Notes: a model not told the origin generated them from the sequence alone. A stretch of DNA of 64,000 nucleotides from a virus (IMGVR_UViG_3300049596_001007:1-64000); one strand, 5' to 3'; numbered from the stretch's first letter, positions 43,250-52,177 are shown. A program made the numbers and translations.

Positions 43250-44188
43250 ATGGGTTTGGATTTTGCTCTCGGTTCGTCGGCGTTGTTGCCTGCTGGCTTG
43301 GGGTTTCGTAACGTTCTAATTAACGGTGATTTTAGGGTTTGGCAACGTGGTACTTCAATCACGGTAACTACTGGTTCACCTTATACAGCCGATAGGTGGT
43401 GTGTCACGCCAGGGGGAACTGCCAACTTTTCTGCATCCCGTCAAACAGCAAGCCTTGATGGTTTTCAATATTGTTTGAGACTTCAACGTACGGCATCCAA
43501 TACAAACACTTCGGCACTTTATTTGAGCCAACCTGTTGAAACGGTAACTTCGATTCCTTTAGCAAATAAACAAGTTTCTTTTTCTTTTTATGCTAGGGCT
43601 GGAGCAAACTTTTCTGCTGCAAGTTCTGCTTTGAATGTTCGTCTTGTCACGGGGACTGGAACGGATGGCAACTATCTTGCCGCAACCCTTACTGGTCAGG
43701 CTATACCGTTGGATACAACAGCAACGCTTACTACATCTTTCCAGCGTTTTACATATTCTGTATTTGTTCCTTCGGGGGTGAATCAAGTGCAACCCGTATT
43801 TTTTTACACTCCCGTTGGTACTGCTGGTGCTAATGATTATTTTGATGTTACGGGTGTGCAGTTGGAACAGAATTATTCTTCAACCCCGTTTGAGCAACGC
43901 CCTATCGGTGTAGAACTAGCATTATGCCAAAGGTATTACTGGAAACACAGTTCCTCTGCTGGTATTTCTTATCTATCATTTCAGTACGCAGGAACACAGT
44001 ATAGATTGACAATCCCCAATCCAGTACAGATGCGCATTAACCCTCATACAGTTACTACTTCTACATGGCAGGGTGGGACTACTCCGTCTTTAGGTGCAGC
44101 CAATGTTCTTTCAACCAACTGGTCAACAACTGGTGGCTGGTATTATGCAGACGGTTCAACTTCTATTGAAATAAGTGCGGAGTTATAA
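43250..44188 (+). CDS. receptor-binding fibre C-terminal protein
   Basis: 312 residues. GFRNVLINGDFRVWQRGTS opens a jelly-roll domain and [19 protein letters not shown] closes it, as in the last 370 residues of the 30762 fibre. It seems to be that domain as a separate gene without the collagen stalk. Likely host-surface carbohydrate binding. The first 80 bases share the T/G-rich codon bias of the previous gene. Confidence 0.8.
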   Translation: MGLDFALGSSALLPAGLGFRNVLINGDFRVWQRGTSITVTTGSPYTADRWCVTPGGTANFSASRQTASLDGFQYCLRLQRTASNTNTSALYLSQPVETVTSIPLANKQVSFSFYARAGANFSAASSALNVRLVTGTGTDGNYLAATLTGQAIPLDTTATLTTSFQRFTYSVFVPSGVNQVQPVFFYTPVGTAGANDYFDVTGVQLEQNYSSTPFEQRPIGVELALCQRYYWKHSSSAGISYLSFQYAGTQYRLTIPNPVQMRINPHTVTTSTWQGGTTPSLGAANVLSTNWSTTGGWYYADGSTSIEISAEL

Positions 44189-44347
44189 ATGTATTACACA
44201 CACACTGATTTGTTGGACAATTCAACAACGCTGGCTTTGCATGATGGTGAAACCGTTACCTATTTCACAGAACAAAGCCCTCTACATGAGGCGTATCTTG
44301 CGTGGGTTGCAGAAGGTAACACGGCAGAAGAATGGAATTTACAATGA
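44189..44347 (+). CDS. small fibre-associated protein (52 aa)
   Basis: The ATG directly follows the previous stop. Ends AYLAWVAEGNTAEEWNLQ, the same motif as the 32999 protein, and shares a stretch of near-identical DNA with it. Stop overlaps the next ATG (ATGA). Each jelly-roll fibre in this region is followed by one such gene, suggesting a paired module. Confidence 0.65.
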   Translation: MYYTHTDLLDNSTTLALHDGETVTYFTEQSPLHEAYLAWVAEGNTAEEWNLQ

Positions 44348-44994
44348 CTATTTCTGCTACTACACAAGGGCTTCGACCAGGCGTTTGTACTTCGTCTAAC
44401 AGACCTGCAACACCGTTTGAAGGTCAAATGATTTATGAGACTGATACCGATTTGACTTTCATTTATGGTGGGTCGGCTTGGCAACAGGTGTCGGGTGGTA
44501 CCGCTGTCGGCAACTCAGGGCTGGTATATGTAAAATCGCAAGCGATTACTGCGGGTTCGGCAACAACGGTTCTAACCAATGTGTTCTCAACCACCTATGA
44601 CAATTATCGAGTGATAATCGATGGAGTGCAAACAACTTCTTCACAAGGGTTAGTCATTAGGATGGGTTCTGCGGCTACTGGGTACTATGGCAATTTTTGG
44701 TATGTTTTATATTCTGCAACGTCTTGGACATTTGTCCCTATGAACAACGCAACCTTTTGGTATGTAGCCTTGTCGGATAGCACTGCCCCATCATCATCTA
44801 GTAGTTTTGATTTAGTTGCCCCATTTTTGGCGGCTAGAACTCAATACAATGGCAACTATTACGGGCGAGGTTATTCAGGCGGCTTCTCTGGGTCTATTGA
44901 AAATACAACCAGTTACACTGATTTAACTTTGTTAAACGAATCAGGAACCCTTAGCGGTGGAACTATCACCGTGTACGGATACAGGAAGCCATAA
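44344..44994 (+). CDS. fibre head protein
   Basis: 216 residues from ATG 44344. LRPGVCTSSNRPATPFEGQM and YETDTDLTFIYGGSAWQQV form the fibre-linked start; the rest is beta sandwich ending SGTLSGGTITVYGYRKP. The 45095 protein is a paralogue (same start, same VYGYR end). Probably alternative receptor-binding tips. Confidence 0.75.
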   Translation: MTISATTQGLRPGVCTSSNRPATPFEGQMIYETDTDLTFIYGGSAWQQVSGGTAVGNSGLVYVKSQAITAGSATTVLTNVFSTTYDNYRVIIDGVQTTSSQGLVIRMGSAATGYYGNFWYVLYSATSWTFVPMNNATFWYVALSDSTAPSSSSSFDLVAPFLAARTQYNGNYYGRGYSGGFSGSIENTTSYTDLTLLNESGTLSGGTITVYGYRKP

Positions 44995-44997
44995 ACG

Positions 44998-45105
44998 ATG
45001 ACACGACCAAATATCCAAATAGATGATGAAGTTCGTGAAATGACCGAAGAAGAATACGCTGACCTGTTGGCTTCGGGTTGGACTGAGGTTGCTGATGCCT
45101 CTTAG
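44998..45105 (+). CDS. small acidic protein (35 aa)
   Basis: MTRPNIQIDDEVREMTEEEY and a short end LLASGW. Such R-E-M-T-x-E-E-Y-A peptides often follow fibre genes. Overlaps the next gene by 11 bases. Tiny, but composition and position support it. Confidence 0.5.
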   Translation: MTRPNIQIDDEVREMTEEEYADLLASGWTEVADAS

Positions 45106-45799
45106 TTCTGTTGTTGGTGCGCAATCGATTATTAAACCTGGTGTGTGTACGTCGTCTACTCGCCCTGCTGTGCCGTTTGAAGGTCAAATGATTTTTGAGA
45201 CAGACACAGACCGTCTTTATGTTTACAACGGTACGGCTTGGGTTATCCCCAACAGCCCCGCACAAAATCCAATGGGTTTGGAACTTGTTACTACGGCTAC
45301 CTGCACATCGGGTGGCACAGCATCAGGTGGTGTGGTCACTATCGGCACAACACAAGCAACCGTCACTGTTACCAATGCTTTCAATGCGACCTACTCAGAT
45401 TACAGAGTTGTGATTTCAGGTGTTACTTGCTCAACAGCAAACAACGATATTCGTGTGAAATTTGAAACTTCCCTTTCTACATACAACTGGGCTGGAACAT
45501 ATCAAACATATTCAGGACCAACAACCATTACTGGAACAGGTGCAGCAAATACAAGTAACGGAATTGCAGTAGGCGCATCGGAAACATCAGGAAACTTCAG
45601 TTGCTCATTTGATGTTCAACGCCCGAACCTTGCGTCATCAACAGTAGTTACTGGAACCCACGCAAACGCTGCATACCGAACTACATATTCAGGGATAATG
45701 AATACTTCAACAGCGTACACAGATTTGATTGTCAATCAGAGTGGTGGCGCAACCATGACTGGTGGGACTATTCGTGTCTACGGATACAGGAACTCGTAA
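45095..45799 (+). CDS. fibre head protein (paralogue of 44344)
   Basis: 234 residues from ATG 45095; a TTG six bases earlier is unlikely. It shares IKPGVCTSSTRPAVPFEGQM and the VYGYRNS end with the 44344 protein, while the middle (AQNPMGLELVTTATCTSGG) differs. Conserved ends with a variable middle point to diversification of the receptor contact. Confidence 0.75.
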   Translation: MPLSSVVGAQSIIKPGVCTSSTRPAVPFEGQMIFETDTDRLYVYNGTAWVIPNSPAQNPMGLELVTTATCTSGGTASGGVVTIGTTQATVTVTNAFNATYSDYRVVISGVTCSTANNDIRVKFETSLSTYNWAGTYQTYSGPTTITGTGAANTSNGIAVGASETSGNFSCSFDVQRPNLASSTVVTGTHANAAYRTTYSGIMNTSTAYTDLIVNQSGGATMTGGTIRVYGYRNS

Positions 45800-45809
45800 C
45801 AGGTAGCAA

Positions 45810-45926
45810 ATGGCTACCCTCTATAACCAAACAGGATACACCTACAACCAAATAGGTGCAATCTACAACCAGGCTGCAATCGAACGCACAGCCACAGGCT
45901 CAGGTACAAAAACACTGGCAGAATAG
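45810..45926 (+). CDS. small YNQ-repeat protein (38 aa)
   Basis: Starts MATLYNQTGYTYNQIGAIYN, three YNQ units, then a Thr/Gly tail. Similar YNQ peptides end fibre operons of other actinobacterial phages (recall). Last gene of the fibre block. Confidence 0.5.
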   Translation: MATLYNQTGYTYNQIGAIYNQAAIERTATGSGTKTLAE

Positions 45927-45961
45927 CCACTAAGAGAAGGAAACCTTGTTAGTATCTCACT

Positions 45962-47020
45962 ATGCGCTTTCATTTAGTTTCCCTGCCGCACACAAATACG
46001 ACCGAAGCCTTCACCGCCTGTGCCTATACGGAGAAAGTCCGCAAATTCGCAATCATGATGAAGAACCTCGGGCATACCGTGTTTCTCTACGGCGGAGAAT
46101 TCAATGAAGCACCCTGCGACGAACATATTACTTGTATTACAGAAGAACAGCGACTAAAAGCCGTAGGCAACAATCACTATTCGGCAGCATCTTTTGACTG
46201 GAACCTCCCACACTGGATTGAGTTTAATAACAATGCGATTAAAGGAATCAAAGAACGCCTAGAACACAAGGACTTTATTTGTCTTATAACAGGATTTGCA
46301 TCTAAGCCAATCGCCGATGCTTTCCCTGATGAGCTAAGCGTGGAGTTCGGTATTGGTTATGGTGGCTCGTTTGCTCCATTTAAGGTTTTTGAGTCATACG
46401 CATGGATGCACTCTTGTTACGGGTCAAAAGTAACCGACCCCCACACTCTTGACGGCAAGTTCTATGACGCTGTAATTCCAAGTTACATAGACGTTGACGA
46501 TTTCCCTCTACAGGAAAAGCCTAATGACTACTATCTGTACATAGGACGGCTTATAGAGCGTAAAGGCTATCAGATTGCAGTTGACATTTGCAAAGCCTTA
46601 GGCAAGCGTCTTGTTATTGCTGGTCAAGGTGTACCGCCAGAGTACGGTGAATACGTTGGGGTGGTCGGCACCGAGGAACGAGCAAAACTGATGGGCGGAG
46701 CCATTGCAACTTTTACTCCAACTATCTATGTTGAGCCATTTGGAACTGTTGCAGTAGAAGCAATGGCGTGCGGTTCACCTGTAATTTCAACCGACTGGGG
46801 CGCGTTTACCGAAACCGTCATTGACGGAGTTACTGGGTTTAGATGTCATACTCTGCAAGAATTTATTAATGCTGCGAAAGCAGCACCGTACCTAGACCGC
46901 AAAGCAATCAGCCAATACTCAAAAGATCGCTATGGTTTGAATACAGTAGGTATAATGTATGAAGAGTACTTTACTCGGCTGCAAACTCTATGGGGTAAAG
47001 GCTGGTATGAACTTACATAA
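45962..47020 (+). CDS. glycosyltransferase, GT4-like
   Basis: 352 residues, GT-B fold. YLYIGRLIERKGYQIAVDIC marks the start of the nucleotide-sugar half. VEPFGTVAVEAMACGSPVIS (about 259-278) gives the E-x7-E motif that binds the donor. It adds a sugar from an NDP-sugar. Placement after the fibre genes suggests glycosylation of fibres or surface; the modification block lies on the other strand after 47137. No membrane segment. Confidence 0.85.
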   Translation: MRFHLVSLPHTNTTEAFTACAYTEKVRKFAIMMKNLGHTVFLYGGEFNEAPCDEHITCITEEQRLKAVGNNHYSAASFDWNLPHWIEFNNNAIKGIKERLEHKDFICLITGFASKPIADAFPDELSVEFGIGYGGSFAPFKVFESYAWMHSCYGSKVTDPHTLDGKFYDAVIPSYIDVDDFPLQEKPNDYYLYIGRLIERKGYQIAVDICKALGKRLVIAGQGVPPEYGEYVGVVGTEERAKLMGGAIATFTPTIYVEPFGTVAVEAMACGSPVISTDWGAFTETVIDGVTGFRCHTLQEFINAAKAAPYLDRKAISQYSKDRYGLNTVGIMYEEYFTRLQTLWGKGWYELT

Positions 47021-47048
47021 CGAACACAACAAAAGGAAAACATACGCA

Positions 47049-47183
47049 ATGGATATTGATGCACAGACAATAGTAAACGATCTTTTAGAGCAGATTAAGC
47101 AACTGACATTTCAACTTGCAGTTGCAAGAGCAACAATTACTCAGTTGCAGAGTCAGAGTCAGAGTCAGACTGAAAAGGACTAG
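47049..47183 (+). CDS. small coiled-coil protein (44 aa)
   Basis: AAAGGA before ATG 47049. MDIDAQTIVNDLLEQIKQLT is a coiled coil, ending in a Q-S-Q-S tail. Its last 47 bases are antisense to the C-terminus of the WhiB-like gene. Often such peptides follow glycosyltransferase or fibre genes in actinophages (recall). Confidence 0.55.
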   Translation: MDIDAQTIVNDLLEQIKQLTFQLAVARATITQLQSQSQSQTEKD

Positions 47184-47664
47184 CTCCTTTAGACGTCTTA
47201 GACTTCTTTGAAGTCTTACTTGCGTGGTACGCGTCTACTGCATTTGCGCTTGTGCGACTTCTCCATGTAAATTCGCACTCACCGCATACAACAAGCTTCA
47301 TTGTTTTCCAGCGGCCACCTTCCGGTGAGTCTGCTACAATAACGCTAAGCTTAGAAGGCCGTCCACCGCATGCTGGACAATTTGGAAATCTTTGTCTACG
47401 AATTTCTTGTCCAGTGTGCGACACAGACAACGCTCTGCGAATTTCTCCTTCGTCTTTTCCGCCCCACACGCCGTGAATTTGTTTGTTTTCAAGAGCGTAC
47501 TTTAGGCAGTCTAGACGCACATCGCAGGTAAAGCACAGGTTGCGGGCGGTGTACTTTTCATTTGGAATGCTAGAAAAAAAGAACTTTCGTATATGCTTAT
47601 TGACAGGCTTTACGCACTCAGCGTTGTCTTGCCAGCCGACGTTGCTTAACCCTTTTTTGTTCAT
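47137..47664 (-). CDS. WhiB-like protein with extra zinc ribbon
   Basis: 175 residues. WhiB signature C17, C44, C47, C53 (LCFTCDVRLDC) and GVWGG at 65-69. After it comes an extra ribbon, CPACGG (near 95-100) and CGECEF, then a Ser/Lys tail. It is larger than usual WhiB proteins (80-130 residues). Redox-sensing regulator bound to sigma in Actinobacteria; the added ribbon may bring a second nucleic-acid contact. ATGA-coupled to the upstream 112-residue gene. Confidence 0.85.
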   Translation of the reverse strand: MNKKGLSNVGWQDNAECVKPVNKHIRKFFFSSIPNEKYTARNLCFTCDVRLDCLKYALENKQIHGVWGGKDEGEIRRALSVSHTGQEIRRQRFPNCPACGGRPSKLSVIVADSPEGGRWKTMKLVVCGECEFTWRSRTSANAVDAYHASKTSKKSKTSKGASPFQSDSDSDSATE

Positions 47665-47999
47665 AAAGCTACTAGAGTTATTTCAACTATTCTGTCAACT
47701 TTGTCACCGTCTCTTGTTTCACCGTTGCTATTGCATATTGTAAGTTCTGTGTCATTGTCAACTTCTCCAGCAGACACGTGAAACACATTTCCTTTTTCTG
47801 CCATTTTGTATCCATCGCCAAGTGATACTGCAGACCCGTCGTGTTGAAGAGCAGATGCAAGAGCTCTTAGCACTATTTCATTTTCAAGTCCTACATGGTC
47901 TTCAGTGAAGAACACTAAACTTGAGACAGGTAAAAGCGCTTCTGCGCCGATGCCAGTCCACTCAGACCAGAGACACTCGCCTTTTCTTGAATCCTTCAT
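47661..47999 (-). CDS. hypothetical protein (112 aa)
   Basis: Beta-rich (LLPVSSLVFFTEDHVGLENE and GNVFHVSAGEVDND). No recognised domain. ATGA overlap with the WhiB-like gene, so transcribed together. Confidence 0.55.
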   Translation of the reverse strand: MKDSRKGECLWSEWTGIGAEALLPVSSLVFFTEDHVGLENEIVLRALASALQHDGSAVSLGDGYKMAEKGNVFHVSAGEVDNDTELTICNSNGETRDGDKVDRIVEITLVAL

Positions 48000-48115
48000 T
48001 ACTAGAAATAATATCCTGCATTCTAGTGAATTCTAAGCACGTGGCCTAGCAAGATGCATACACGATTTACAAGCAACCTTTAAGAGCTTCTATGATGATC
48101 TAGGCCGCAATGGCG

Positions 48116-48622
48116 TCAAGCTACGTAACCGTCCTGATGCGGCCAAATATAGTCGTACGTACTTGGTGCTTTTCCAGTGTTTTCGGCCCAGTCAAATTGC
48201 GAGTACCATTCGTAGTTTTTGCACAGTAGCGCTGTCCTATGGGTAGAGCAGAGCGACTCAAAGTACTCAGTATTTTCCATCCACCTTGGGAGAACAAGAT
48301 CACTAGAAATGCGATTGAGCGCTATTGCTTTATCGTACGTGCGGTACGTTTTATCAAGCAACGTAGACTTAAATCCACGAGACTTCCATTCAAAGTATGT
48401 GGCCGAGATATAAGAAACGAATAACGTTTCATGGCCTCGCCACATTTTTACTACTGGATGGTTTGACCAGCCTTTTGGCGTACGATGATTTCCGTCAGGA
48501 TCAAGCTCGCACATAGTCATTAAGCATTGCCACGCTTCAAGAGTTTGTTTGTGCAGCCGTTTGTTGTCGAGATGGCTAGCAACTAAAGCGAATGAAGAAG
48601 TGTCCGTAAGAAATGATTGCAT
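48116..48622 (-). CDS. pyrimidine-dimer DNA glycosylase-like protein
   Basis: 168 residues. SHLDNKRLHKQTLEAWQCL (17-35) and GWSNHPVVKMWRGHETLF are the N-terminal marks of the Pyr_excise family, the T4 endonuclease V relatives found in viruses and Actinobacteria. THRTALLCKNYEWY stands where the family has R-x-x-L-x-x-K-x-x-x-x-Y. Such enzymes cut DNA at UV photodimers, useful to a phage in sunlit water. Enzymatic activity is inferred. AGGGAC lies upstream of the start. Confidence 0.7.
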   Translation of the reverse strand: MQSFLTDTSSFALVASHLDNKRLHKQTLEAWQCLMTMCELDPDGNHRTPKGWSNHPVVKMWRGHETLFVSYISATYFEWKSRGFKSTLLDKTYRTYDKAIALNRISSDLVLPRWMENTEYFESLCSTHRTALLCKNYEWYSQFDWAENTGKAPSTYDYIWPHQDGYVA

Positions 48623-48679
48623 GTGTGGTGTCCCTTTGTCGTTTTAGCCATTATACCACACTTACTTTAAAATATGCTA

Positions 48680-49930
48680 TTAGCCTTGCTTATTCGCATA
48701 CCAGGTTTTCTTAACAGTCTGGCGGCTAAATCCTTTGTCAGTATCAATCAGCCACTCTCTGTTACCAATGAGTTCGCCCTGCGGTCCGCTTGGCTGACCG
48801 TCTAAAGCAGCAACTGCTGCTTGACCAATCCAATTAGCGGCCTGTACTGCAACGGCTTTGCCCCATGTTGCTCCCAGTGCGGAATACGTTTTTGCCTTAG
48901 AAAATTCCCAGTTGTCTGGAAGACCTTGAATGCGGGCGGCTTCTCTGTGTGTAATTCTTCGTTGAAGCGTTGGATGTACGATGTGATCAAGCGCGCCGCC
49001 TGTCATCACGTGGCACCACGAGTCGCCGTTCCAGCGGCAAGGCATAGAAAATCCCATGTAAAAATCTTTAGCACGGATCTTTTCTTCTTGACCAAGCCAG
49101 GCTTGTGGGAACCTATCGCCGTTGCGGTCAACAGCTTCACGAAGCGCTTTGTTGATCGGCATCATTGGCTTCCATCCGTCGTTGCCGAGGATGTCAAAGA
49201 TTTCTTGAATTCTCTGGGAATCCAAGTTGTTCTTATTCATGTGGCCATCAACAACGCCGCTTGCGTTGCGCAAGTGTTTTACGTACTTGGATGGCTCCGA
49301 AACGTATCGCTGTGCGTCCCATGTGATCTCAAGATCAGCTAAGTCACCGATTACATCCATCATTGTTGGCATTTCAGCGGGAGCAATTGCTTGAGCGCCA
49401 AACGGCATTCCTTTTTCAACAGCAGTCCAGAAGTACCGCGCTCGGTACGAGAATCCACCGACCTGAAGGTTATTCATTTTTACATGATACAGGTCATACT
49501 CTTTGCCAGACAGTTCTTCAACCATGTCGCGGTACTTAACCATCGTGTCACGGCCTTGCGTGTACGCCTGCTGAACACACTCAAAGATGATCATTTTTGG
49601 TTTGATCCGTGCCGCGTACTTCATGAACGCGACTGTGTGCTCGTGTGCTTTTGCGTCGGCACCTCGGTTTGCTGGGCCTGACCATACGGACCAGCCCGAA
49701 CACGGTGGACAACCCAGCACTACATCAGCTTTTACATCAGGCCATTCATTTGGGTCGTCAGAAAAGAATGAACTCCAATTGTCTCCAAGATGGTGCCTGT
49801 TCAACTCTGCAACAGGGTTGCCAAAATTAAGCGTCCCTGTTCTGATATTCATTTCCATTCCAGAGTTTACAAACCCAAGACTCATGAAAGCTGCAAGTCC
49901 ATTGCAGTCTGCGAATGTGTATTTTGCCAT
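48680..49930 (-). CDS. DNA cytosine-C5 methyltransferase
   Basis: 416 residues. Motif I region TFADCNGLAAFMSLGFVNSG; motif IV GCPPCSGWS with catalytic Cys77; motif VI as FECV at 116-119 instead of the usual E-N-V; motif VIII RARYFW; late motifs REAARIQGLPDNW and GATWGKAVAVQ. It puts a methyl group on cytosine C5. The E-C/S-V-Q-Q form is typical of a clade of actinophage enzymes (recall). No restriction enzyme is beside it, so it is likely protective or part of the modification system with the genes at 50707-55434. Confidence 0.85.
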   Translation of the reverse strand: MAKYTFADCNGLAAFMSLGFVNSGMEMNIRTGTLNFGNPVAELNRHHLGDNWSSFFSDDPNEWPDVKADVVLGCPPCSGWSVWSGPANRGADAKAHEHTVAFMKYAARIKPKMIIFECVQQAYTQGRDTMVKYRDMVEELSGKEYDLYHVKMNNLQVGGFSYRARYFWTAVEKGMPFGAQAIAPAEMPTMMDVIGDLADLEITWDAQRYVSEPSKYVKHLRNASGVVDGHMNKNNLDSQRIQEIFDILGNDGWKPMMPINKALREAVDRNGDRFPQAWLGQEEKIRAKDFYMGFSMPCRWNGDSWCHVMTGGALDHIVHPTLQRRITHREAARIQGLPDNWEFSKAKTYSALGATWGKAVAVQAANWIGQAAVAALDGQPSGPQGELIGNREWLIDTDKGFSRQTVKKTWYANKQG

Positions 49931-49997
49931 GATGTAGTTCTCCGTGTGTCTAATTCGTTAGTACAACCGTATCAAGTGAGGGCCGATGTACGTGACA

Positions 49998-50288
49998 CTA
50001 GTCTTTGTGTATTGACCCTACTTCAAAGCCGCAAGCTGCGTATCCAGCAATGTCAGTCCAAGTGTCTGGCTGAAATCCAGATTTTGAGGCGTACCTAGCA
50101 ACTTTTACTGCAACCATAGCCATGGCAACATCTTCGTTAGTGACTGGAATACCAAAGATCACAGACCAGATTTGCGCAATGCGGTTAAAGTTACTTTCCG
50201 GGCCGCCGTACTGAACATCACGCTCGCCCGAGACGATGCGCGCTGCTTCTTCGAGGCATACCTGCCGTGGTTGCTTGTTACTCGGCAT
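49998..50288 (-). CDS. DUF6378 protein (MazG-like fold)
   Basis: 96 residues. ARIVSGERDVQYGGPESNF, IAQIWSVIFGIPVTNEDVAM and DTWTDIAGYAACGFE are the full DUF6378 pattern, common in phages and related in fold to MazG NTP pyrophosphatases. Possible nucleotide-pool role. Overlaps the upstream gene by 11 bases. Confidence 0.75.
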   Translation of the reverse strand: MPSNKQPRQVCLEEAARIVSGERDVQYGGPESNFNRIAQIWSVIFGIPVTNEDVAMAMVAVKVARYASKSGFQPDTWTDIAGYAACGFEVGSIHKD

Positions 50289-50478
50289 TGTCTATTTTCA
50301 TTCGTACAAACACCTTAGCACTGTAGTCGCTCCCGGCGTGCGGGACAATATGTATTTCAGCATCACTAGGTATTTCAGCATCTATATCTTCCATAAGGTC
50401 TTTCCAAGATTTTCTAGCTTCATTAAGCATTAGTGGAAGTGTTGACCCTAGTACTTCAAACTCAATTGCTGCTCTCAT
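50278..50478 (-). CDS. small hypothetical protein (66 aa)
   Basis: MRAAIEFEVLGSTLPLMLNE and a beta end (SAKVFVRMKI). Overlaps both neighbours (11 and 4 bases), so coupled. The plan recalls small ferredoxin-like fold proteins; no family recognised. Confidence 0.5.
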   Translation of the reverse strand: MRAAIEFEVLGSTLPLMLNEARKSWKDLMEDIDAEIPSDAEIHIVPHAGSDYSAKVFVRMKIDNAE

Positions 50479-50705
50479 TCAACTACTCTCTTTTCTAGTG
50501 TGTGCGGAGCATGATGCGTTCTGCTGAGATAAGGCAACATTTCGTCTATAGAGCATACGATAATGTCACCGTCTCGTGCCTCAAGCACTTTGCACAATCT
50601 TCCATTGTGTATTTTTCCAAGCTCTCCGCGGTATGCGCTAGACCGTACTCTGACAACGTCACCGGCTACAACATTTTTTGAATGAACTGCCAGCCAGTAG
50701 TCCAT
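50475..50705 (-). CDS. small KOW/SH3-like protein (76 aa)
   Basis: The ATG at 50703-50705 has AGGGAG eight bases upstream; the longer frame start is not supported. VVAGDVVRVRSSAYRGELGK and CKVLEARDGDIIV look like a small beta barrel of the KOW type. Stop overlaps the next ATG. Function unknown. Confidence 0.55.
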   Translation of the reverse strand: MDYWLAVHSKNVVAGDVVRVRSSAYRGELGKIHNGRLCKVLEARDGDIIVCSIDEMLPYLSRTHHAPHTLEKRVVE

Positions 50706-50706
50706 G

Positions 50707-51174
50707 TTAAGCTCCCTTTGCGGGGCAAAGTGCGTCATTACAATTGCTTACGTCGTAGTCATCTAAGGCTCTATTGCACCTTGTACATTTCATTCCATCG
50801 TCAAGTACTCGGTAGCCATTCTTTTGGCGGTCAGCATTTTTTTGCATTTTCTTAAGATATTCCATGTCGAGTTCTTCGTCAGTGGCCCCTGCTGCGCAAA
50901 GAATGTTCGCAACAAAGTGCAAGACATCAACGCACTCTTTGACAATCTCCTTGCGATCTGCGTACGGCTCATCGTGCTGCCACGGCTTCCAAGAAATGGC
51001 TTGACGAACTTCGGCAAGCTCATCGTCAATGGCGAGCATATTCCAACGGATGTACTCAATCAACTCATTAAGGTCGCTTGGCTCGTTACTGTGAAACTTG
51101 TCGTAGTTCGCGTTGTACACATCTGTTTGCAGCTTTGTGGTCATTTCAAGCCATCTATTGAATAATACTGACAT
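50707..51174 (-). CDS. all-alpha dUTPase/dCTPase-like NTP pyrophosphatase with zinc ribbon
   Basis: 155 residues from ATG 51174 (a TTG nine bases earlier is unlikely). AIDDELAEVRQAISWKPW gives the E-x-x-E pair, and VKECVDVLHFVANILCAAG the E-x-x-D pair of the dimeric dUTPase/MazG family, followed by NADRQKNGY. The C-terminal CTRCNR...C...C is an added ribbon. The family removes dUTP, and the T4 member (gp56) also dCTP, giving dUMP/dCMP. In this genome the product could feed the thymidylate-synthase homologue at 62747. Next to the glycosyltransferase block. Confidence 0.78.
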   Translation of the reverse strand: MSVLFNRWLEMTTKLQTDVYNANYDKFHSNEPSDLNELIEYIRWNMLAIDDELAEVRQAISWKPWQHDEPYADRKEIVKECVDVLHFVANILCAAGATDEELDMEYLKKMQKNADRQKNGYRVLDDGMKCTRCNRALDDYDVSNCNDALCPAKGA

Positions 51175-52177
51175 GGTTGTCAATTCTCATTTCCTTGTGT
51201 AGTTGTGTAAGTGTTTCGTGTGGTGTTGGAATAGCTTCAGCATACTCTTCTCGCTGAGCCGCCGCGAGCTCGTACCTATCAATTGAAGACATTTGTTCAA
51301 TACCCGCGGCTAAATGACTCCACGAGCTACCTATTGTACCCGCCGTTCGCCATTCGGTAGCAACAGGCGTAAGTGTGTTCATAGCTTGAAAAAATCTAGG
51401 AGACCACCAAGTGATCTTATCGTCGTGCGGTCCAATTAGCAAACCGACGCTTTTAGATATAACTTCCATTGCTTCAGCATCTCCGTCAGTCTTAACCTGC
51501 TTAGTTGCTATGCTTGGGAACATAAGATTTTCTGAGGTTTTTACTGCCCAAGAAGACCGCAAAGATTCAACAGCCCACCGATTGCTACGCTCTTTTACTT
51601 TAGAAGAATTTTCTATATAAAAAGAATCAACGTTGATTCCAACAAATGAACTAGTGACGTTTTCTGGAAGTCCTGTAGCTGAAAAGTGTTTAGCGTTCCA
51701 CGGAAGAGTTGGGTACAGCGTTGTTGGCCACTTCTCGTTTAGCAAGTAGTCGGCAGCGTCTACTATCTTCGGAAGATCTACCGCTATCTTAAAATCTTTT
51801 CTTTTTGAATAGAACTCTTTGAATAGTCGTGAGCTATAGTCCTTGCTTGCTGACCGAAGACTTGCGTGTACTTTAGACGGCTCGGGAGCATCGATAAATA
51901 AGCAAAGTCTTTTGTCATTTTTCATCGTGTCAATCAGTGACAAGATGCCGTAAGACTTATTCGCTGTAAGACTTAAAACTGGAGCAATTCCAAGCAGCAC
52001 AGCGTCATATTCTGCAACACTGTCAATCGTCCACCCAACCTGCGGATCTTGCCAGACAACTTCAACTCCGCTGTACTCAAGAATTTTACAAATCGCACCC
52101 GCAAAAGAAATGTTCTTTTCGTTTAGCAATTTAGAAGACTGCGGTGCAGTCATTCCAGATATAAGTACTTTTGTCAT
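51155..52177 (-). CDS. glycosyltransferase-like protein
   Basis: 340 residues. N-terminal VLISGMTAPQSSKLL, then YDAVLLGIAPVLSLTANKSY and LCLFIDAPEPSKVHASLR give a Rossmann-like half. KWPTTLYPTLPW and VGINVDSFYIENS start the second. This is a GT-B-like plan known from a family in actinophages (recall), without a clear E-x7-E. Start abuts the nucleotidyltransferase stop. Likely sugar transfer to DNA, protein or glycan. Confidence 0.55.
   Translation of the reverse strand: MTKVLISGMTAPQSSKLLNEKNISFAGAICKILEYSGVEVVWQDPQVGWTIDSVAEYDAVLLGIAPVLSLTANKSYGILSLIDTMKNDKRLCLFIDAPEPSKVHASLRSASKDYSSRLFKEFYSKRKDFKIAVDLPKIVDAADYLLNEKWPTTLYPTLPWNAKHFSATGLPENVTSSFVGINVDSFYIENSSKVKERSNRWAVESLRSSWAVKTSENLMFPSIATKQVKTDGDAEAMEVISKSVGLLIGPHDDKITWWSPRFFQAMNTLTPVATEWRTAGTIGSSWSHLAAGIEQMSSIDRYELAAAQREEYAEAIPTPHETLTQLHKEMRIDNHVSIIQ

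Noticed and set aside
48680-49930. Restriction-modification system
   Set aside because: Only the methyltransferase is present; neighbours are small unknowns and nucleotide or sugar genes, with no endonuclease.
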